From positions 1 through 19,211 of the forward strand of contig CALVUB010000006.1 of assembly GCA_944363385.1 (NCBI GenBank): DNA of 19,211 nt, given 5' to 3'. Made by a program: the position numbers and the translations under genes. The stretch comes from an uncultured Clostridia bacterium (GTDB lineage: Bacteria; Bacillota; Clostridia; Christensenellales; UBA1242). Below the pieces are notes generated by a model that was given only the letters and a program-made list of their open reading frames with translations, had not been told where the DNA came from and did not search any database. Below are positions 14,634 to 19,211 of the stretch, piece by piece. Position 1 is the first letter of the stretch, and each line of letters begins with the position of its first letter.

Positions 14634-17600
14634 TTAATATACACAAATTCCCAAAGATAAATATTCACTATTTTTAAATTCATTAAACTCTTCCTGAGTT
14701 ATGCTCTGACCAGGGGCAATAACTTGGGATGCTTGCAAGTTACTTAAAAAATTATTAAGGTTTTCTTGTGACACTGTAAATTTTACTGGTTCTTTTACAA
14801 TGCAAACTATAAGCACAACTCCAAGCAATCTAACCTCCATTGTTTTACCTGCATTAACCTGTAAAAATTCAGCAATAGACATGCACCCTCCTTCTCCCGA
14901 TGGTTGTCTATCGATCTGTTGATATCCTGCAGATATAAAACTAGATTGGGAATAAACCGAATTTCCCGCAGCATCAAGAACAAGGTATTTGAAAGCTTCC
15001 TTACCTAAATGCTCCCCATCTGCTGCAAGAACAAAATCTCCTCTTCCACCTGTAGACAATAGTTCTTTGTCAGAAGGCGGATCATCCGCTCCACCTTCAT
15101 AAAAAGCAGCAAAATTGCTACCAACGCCTGCAAGTGAAAATTCTGTTGAACGTGGTGACTCTATAAGTATTGCAACTTCAGGTGTGGCATTTTCATCACT
15201 ATTCTCCGCTGGTTCTGCTGTGCGATCTCCATTATTCCAGCCAAATTTGACATGGTTTCCGTTACCATCTGTACATGTATGAACAGCCCCAATCGCTCTT
15301 TGTTTAAATGTTGTATCACTATTCCCAGTCTCATCCTCTCTATAAACTCCACCGCTAATACCGGCTTCGCTGGTAAAAGTTTCACTAGCTCCAGTAACCG
15401 TTCCAGCAGCTCCACCTGCTTTTGTATCTGATGCTGAAGGCAAACCACTAGATAAAGTTAACCCGCCATTGCCAGCATCTCCTGCTTTAACTGCTATAAG
15501 CATGTCGTTTATCGTGTTTGTTAAAGTTATTGATTTTCCATCCCCTCCAGCAGTAGCAGATGTGTCAGAAGTGCCATCCTCTCCGTCACTCGCAAACACA
15601 ACGCCTTTAAGTTTGACATGTGTGTCAGGATTGTCAGTTGCAGGTTGAGATTCTCCGCCAGAGCCTTCGTCTTGCACTGTAGGTGTTGTTGACGAGGTTT
15701 GTGACTCATTCATATTGGCTACAAAAATTTTCACATCCTTCTTGCCATAAATGGCTGTATAAATGTCGACATGTGTTCCAGAAATGCCATAAAGTCCTAT
15801 TGTGTCGCTATCAGTAGATGCTGCAACATTAGTATACACCGTGCCATAGAAGTCAATGTTATAAAACTTGTTTGTTCCATACAAAGCATTAAATATTTTC
15901 TGTGATGTGGTTCCTACAATGTCCAGGTTCTCCAGCCTTACACCTGTACCCCCTGACTTACCCAACGCGCTGAACATACTGCCCTCTTGATTGCTGATCA
16001 GCGCATGATGGTTGCCGTAGATATTAAAGCCTAAAGAGATCTCGTCTGACAGAATAAAGATATCGTTCTTAAGAATTATTCCAGCATATGATATTCCATC
16101 TGGTTCGCTATAGTTTCCTGTTGCTTCAGTCGCTGATGATGCTGTCCAAGACTCGTAAAGATTCAGTTGAGATTGTGCATTGTTGAAATAGGTTGTGATG
16201 GTCAATGACCCATCTTCAACTGAAAGACTTACCGACTTGTTCATACTTGTAAAATTATTGCTTGGCAAGCCCATAATCGTTACAGTTTTTTCTTGTTTAC
16301 TCTTATTTATCTCACCAGCAACCCAAGACAATTTCGAGCTTGGAACAGTTGAACTTCGATCAACTCTTGAAATTTTTATATCTTCATCTATGTTATATAT
16401 ATACAAAGTTCCGTTGTTATTATAAATATTAATTGCTGCCTTTATTGTGTTTATATCTCCTTCGCTCAATGGATTTTCTTGTTGAGAACCTGCAAAGTCT
16501 TCATCAGAAACAATATCACCTTCTTCATCAAATACAGGGGCTCCAGCATTTATTGCAACTTTCATTGATTCCGTACACAGTTTTCCTTCAACAAATTCCA
16601 GCACGTATTGGTTGTCTTTAAATAGAACATTGAATACAGCTTGACTATATGTATAAATACAATTGCCTCCATCCTGCAGGCTGTCTACCAATGCGGAGTC
16701 TGTGTCATATATTTCATTGTATATGACAACAATCTGGTCGCCAGCTTTTATTGGTCTGTCAGTTGTGCCATTATAGGTCTGATAAATAGTAATATCTTGA
16801 CCATTTGCGGTGATGGTTCCTCCATTATTCACTATTGCCAGTTCATTTCCCTTTTTATATACAACTGGGTTACCATCTGTCTGGCTGTATGTGACAGATG
16901 CAAGTCTATGCGTGTAAACAAGATCTACTCCTCCTACAAAATAAGCGAAATTTCTATCCAAGAAAGAATCATAAGTTATTACACCATCGTTCCAGTCACC
17001 AAGGGTAGTATCATCTATTGAGATTTCGTATGTTGGAGAAAATCCATTGCTTGCAGTTGGCAGATTGTCTGTTTCGAAATCCACCCCAGTTGTGTCACAA
17101 CGCAGTTTAGGGATTGTAGTATTTATAAGCTTAAGTTTGTTGCTCTCTGCTGTATTATATGTTGTCCCATAGAAAGTCGACCTCCCGAGCTCAAGGTCGT
17201 TGCCAAGGTTAGTTGTCCAAATACTAAGCGTGATACCTGTGGAGTTTCCATATCCTGCGTCAATCGCTATTATACCCGTCAAATGTTCGTTATTATACTC
17301 AACCACTGCGTATGGCATGGGTGAGTTTGGATTGATAACAGATACTGCGACTAATCCGCTGGTATACGTCTTTGAATATGAAAAAAATTCAGTACAGTCT
17401 GGTATAACTAGTTCCAATTTCCACAAGCCTTCTTCAATTTTTTCAAGCGAACTTGTTACATTAGGCTTAAACATTTCATATTGTGTATTACCAGCTATAT
17501 TCACAGGAACTTCATGCGTTACTGTCCCCTCAAAACTTGCATGGCCATTTAATGAAACCTCTGATATGGTCTCCGTTTGAGTAAATTCGAGATCATCAAA

Positions 17601-19211
17601 TGTGCCTGGCATATCTTCCACAACATCTAAAATTGAATCTGCGCTTTCAGCTTTTTGATTGACATCTGTTGTGTTGTTAAGTTTTGCGCCAATATGGTAA
17701 ACCAATCTGTTGTTTATTGTGTCAAGTTCAAAATAATATTCTTTGCCTGCCGAAGTCAATTTTAAAATATTGTAGTGAATTTGTCCTGCTTGATCAGTCA
17801 AAGTATCATTTGAATCGATAAATATCGCCAAATCATCCAGTGATGGTTCTGGCTTTGAACTAATTGTAAATGCGCCATCAACATTTATTGCAAATGTGTT
17901 GTCATTGATATACTGATAATCACTAGTGTCATTGCTAATATCAGCCAAAACCGACCACCTAAAGCCCATTTTAACGCTCAATAAAGAATTGTTTTCAACT
18001 CCAAGAGAAGCGCCACGATAAGTGTATTTAAATTTAACAGAATTTTGACCAGAAGAGTCAACTGTAAAGTTTAGACTATTAAGCACATCTTTTTTGCCTT
18101 CACCTTCACCTACACTCGCAGAAATTATATACCAACCAGATTCTTTTCCGTCTAATTTATCAAGGTCTTTAAAATTACCCAACTCCGTTAGTTTATGTTC
18201 CCATGTTCCTGTATAAGTCTCACTCTCAAAAGCACTATCAAAGCTGTATGCCACTCTGTAACTTTGCCCAGCAATTGTTGTATCATAATTTTGTGCAACA
18301 TCTCGTTGACTTGAACCAAAACTCGACTTGTCAAGCTGTAGATCTTCATTTAATGTGCTTCCTGAAGCACCCAAAGCATTTTCCATGGTGGTTATTATTC
18401 CATTATTGCCCGAAATCTGACTTGAAAAATCATAATAATAATTTCGGTAGATGGTTTGGGTAGAAGTCATGTTTTGGCCGTAGTTTATGTCCTGATACCC
18501 ATCAAATGTGTATTGGTGTAGCCATGCTCCGATAATAATCTTTGATTCTATTTTTTGTGTTTCAACAAAATATGTTGGGATCTTCAGTTTATTGAACTGT
18601 AATGCTGAAAAATCACTTGTAGAGCTATCATTATTATTATCTTTGAAATCATTAGGTTGCATTGATTTTAATAGAATGTTTATGGCATGCTCGTTATATT
18701 TTTTGCCTATATAATAGTAGTTAAGCCCAACCTGCACGCTCCAATTATAGTCTGTTTCAGGCTGAAAAACGCTACTTTCATTATTAACATCCTGCAATCC
18801 GTTACCGAAAATTTGCTGTCCTGGCTCATCGGAATTTACAGAAACATAACCATTTTCAGCATCTTTATCATACATGCATAGATAGTCTCCTGAGCCATAA
18901 ACAGTTGCATCCGTTGGTGCAGTGTCAGCAAGCTTTCTTCCAGAATATTGCTCCAACATTGCTCCGTCAAGCTCAAGGTCTCCATCAGGTTTGCAATTTG
19001 TAACCGTAATATCTGCAATACGATATCCGCTCACATTTTTAGCATTTGTCTGAACAAGATAAATTTTTGAACCCTCAGCATTACTAACCAATCCATTAAT
19101 ATAAGTAACTCCAGTTACAACATATTCGGTTGTTGGATCTACACCGAGGGCCTCGATCGACCCCTCGTTATAACAATTGGATATATATACTCCAGTGCTT
19201 GCTGGTGTGGT
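14634..19211 (-). CDS. Giant secreted or surface protein, C-terminal 1525 residues
   Basis: The frame is open from the right edge to TAA at 14634; the true start and any signal peptide lie outside. An internal TTG near 19091 is not the start, since the 40 codons upstream are open and protein-like. The visible N-end holds a GLUG-like motif (SNCYNEGSIE, about 11-20). A long beta-rich, Asn/Asp/Ser/Thr-rich region follows. At about 1040-1150 the sequence reads like a parallel beta-helix (IILKNDIFILSDEI, NIYGNHHALI, RLENLDIVG). A Gly/Ala/Ser-rich segment lies at about 1200-1290. A hydrophobic patch (VRLLGVVLIVCIV, about 1460-1475) precedes a soluble tail ending GICVY. No LPXTG, SLH or choline-binding repeat is visible, so the mode of surface attachment is unknown. 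An adhesin-like role is only inferred from composition. Confidence 0.8.
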   Translation of the reverse strand, partial: TTPASTGVYISNCYNEGSIEALGVDPTTEYVVTGVTYINGLVSNAEGSKIYLVQTNAKNVSGYRIADITVTNCKPDGDLELDGAMLEQYSGRKLADTAPTDATVYGSGDYLCMYDKDAENGYVSVNSDEPGQQIFGNGLQDVNNESSVFQPETDYNWSVQVGLNYYYIGKKYNEHAINILLKSMQPNDFKDNNNDSSTSDFSALQFNKLKIPTYFVETQKIESKIIIGAWLHQYTFDGYQDINYGQNMTSTQTIYRNYYYDFSSQISGNNGIITTMENALGASGSTLNEDLQLDKSSFGSSQRDVAQNYDTTIAGQSYRVAYSFDSAFESETYTGTWEHKLTELGNFKDLDKLDGKESGWYIISASVGEGEGKKDVLNSLNFTVDSSGQNSVKFKYTYRGASLGVENNSLLSVKMGFRWSVLADISNDTSDYQYINDNTFAINVDGAFTISSKPEPSLDDLAIFIDSNDTLTDQAGQIHYNILKLTSAGKEYYFELDTINNRLVYHIGAKLNNTTDVNQKAESADSILDVVEDMPGTFDDLEFTQTETISEVSLNGHASFEGTVTHEVPVNIAGNTQYEMFKPNVTSSLEKIEEGLWKLELVIPDCTEFFSYSKTYTSGLVAVSVINPNSPMPYAVVEYNNEHLTGIIAIDAGYGNSTGITLSIWTTNLGNDLELGRSTFYGTTYNTAESNKLKLINTTIPKLRCDTTGVDFETDNLPTASNGFSPTYEISIDDTTLGDWNDGVITYDSFLDRNFAYFVGGVDLVYTHRLASVTYSQTDGNPVVYKKGNELAIVNNGGTITANGQDITIYQTYNGTTDRPIKAGDQIVVIYNEIYDTDSALVDSLQDGGNCIYTYSQAVFNVLFKDNQYVLEFVEGKLCTESMKVAINAGAPVFDEEGDIVSDEDFAGSQQENPLSEGDINTIKAAINIYNNNGTLYIYNIDEDIKISRVDRSSTVPSSKLSWVAGEINKSKQEKTVTIMGLPSNNFTSMNKSVSLSVEDGSLTITTYFNNAQSQLNLYESWTASSATEATGNYSEPDGISYAGIILKNDIFILSDEISLGFNIYGNHHALISNQEGSMFSALGKSGGTGVRLENLDIVGTTSQKIFNALYGTNKFYNIDFYGTVYTNVAASTDSDTIGLYGISGTHVDIYTAIYGKKDVKIFVANMNESQTSSTTPTVQDEGSGGESQPATDNPDTHVKLKGVVFASDGEDGTSDTSATAGGDGKSITLTNTINDMLIAVKAGDAGNGGLTLSSGLPSASDTKAGGAAGTVTGASETFTSEAGISGGVYREDETGNSDTTFKQRAIGAVHTCTDGNGNHVKFGWNNGDRTAEPAENSDENATPEVAILIESPRSTEFSLAGVGSNFAAFYEGGADDPPSDKELLSTGGRGDFVLAADGEHLGKEAFKYLVLDAAGNSVYSQSSFISAGYQQIDRQPSGEGGCMSIAEFLQVNAGKTMEVRLLGVVLIVCIVKEPVKFTVSQENLNNFLSNLQASQVIAPGQSITQEEFNEFKNSEYLSLGICVY

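Noticed and set aside
15350..15610. Possible DNA tandem repeat in the Gly/Ala-rich segment of the giant gene
   Set aside because: The amino-acid composition is repetitive, but I could not find a regular repeated unit at DNA or protein level.
19089..19091. TTG as the start codon of the giant gene
   Set aside because: The frame stays open for 40 more codons to the window edge with protein-like sequence, and there is no ribosome binding site before the TTG.
19142..19170. GC-rich inverted repeat (CGAGGG/CCCTCG around TCGATCGA) near the right edge
   Set aside because: It lies inside the open coding frame and is short; coding coincidence is the simplest explanation.

Overview
The window looks like chromosomal DNA of a low-GC, endospore-forming Firmicute, most likely an uncultured member of the Clostridia. 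Sporulation and germination genes (spoVG, spoIIR, sleB, ypeB, a SipL-type coat gene), veg, Gram-positive style cell-wall genes, strong AGGAGG ribosome binding sites and AT-rich TTGACA/TATAAT promoters all support this. The lineage cannot be fixed more closely from the sequence alone.

Layout. Bases 1-4601 (minus strand) hold a peptidoglycan precursor cluster, transcribed in the order alpha/beta hydrolase, membrane-linked MurF-type ligase, ddl, murE; murE runs off the left edge. Divergent from it is spoVG (4751-5023, plus), closed by two back-to-back terminators. Bases 5137-7828 (minus) hold a compact spoIIR-sleB-ypeB set, combining the forespore-to-mother-cell signal protein with the cortex-lytic germination pair. 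Next comes a SipL-like SPOCS/LysM coat-morphogenesis gene (7961-9469, minus), divergent from veg (9581-9817, plus).

Bases 9818-9912 form a striking nested inverted-repeat element with a 12-bp outer stem around three hairpins. Two small membrane-protein genes then diverge from a shared promoter region: an unknown three-helix protein (9923-10363, minus) and a YugP-family metallopeptidase homologue whose HEXXH zinc motif is destroyed (10487-11242, plus). A full-length pyruvate phosphate dikinase gene (11299-13929, minus) follows, preceded by an unrecognised 189-residue gene (14008-14577, minus). The rest is the 3' part of a giant secreted or surface-protein-like gene (14634 to the right edge, minus).

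How the genes work together. Ddl makes the D-Ala-D-Ala dipeptide, MurE extends the UDP-MurNAc peptide and the MurF-type enzyme joins the two. SpoIIR activates the mother-cell sigma-E programme that builds the coat, in which the SipL-like protein should act. SleB and YpeB are stored in the spore to degrade cortex at germination.

No CRISPR array, rRNA, tRNA, insertion sequence or phage gene was seen. The best candidates for something new are the dead YugP homologue, the cloverleaf-like element, the membrane-anchored MurF, the spoIIR-sleB-ypeB arrangement and the orphan gene beside ppdK.
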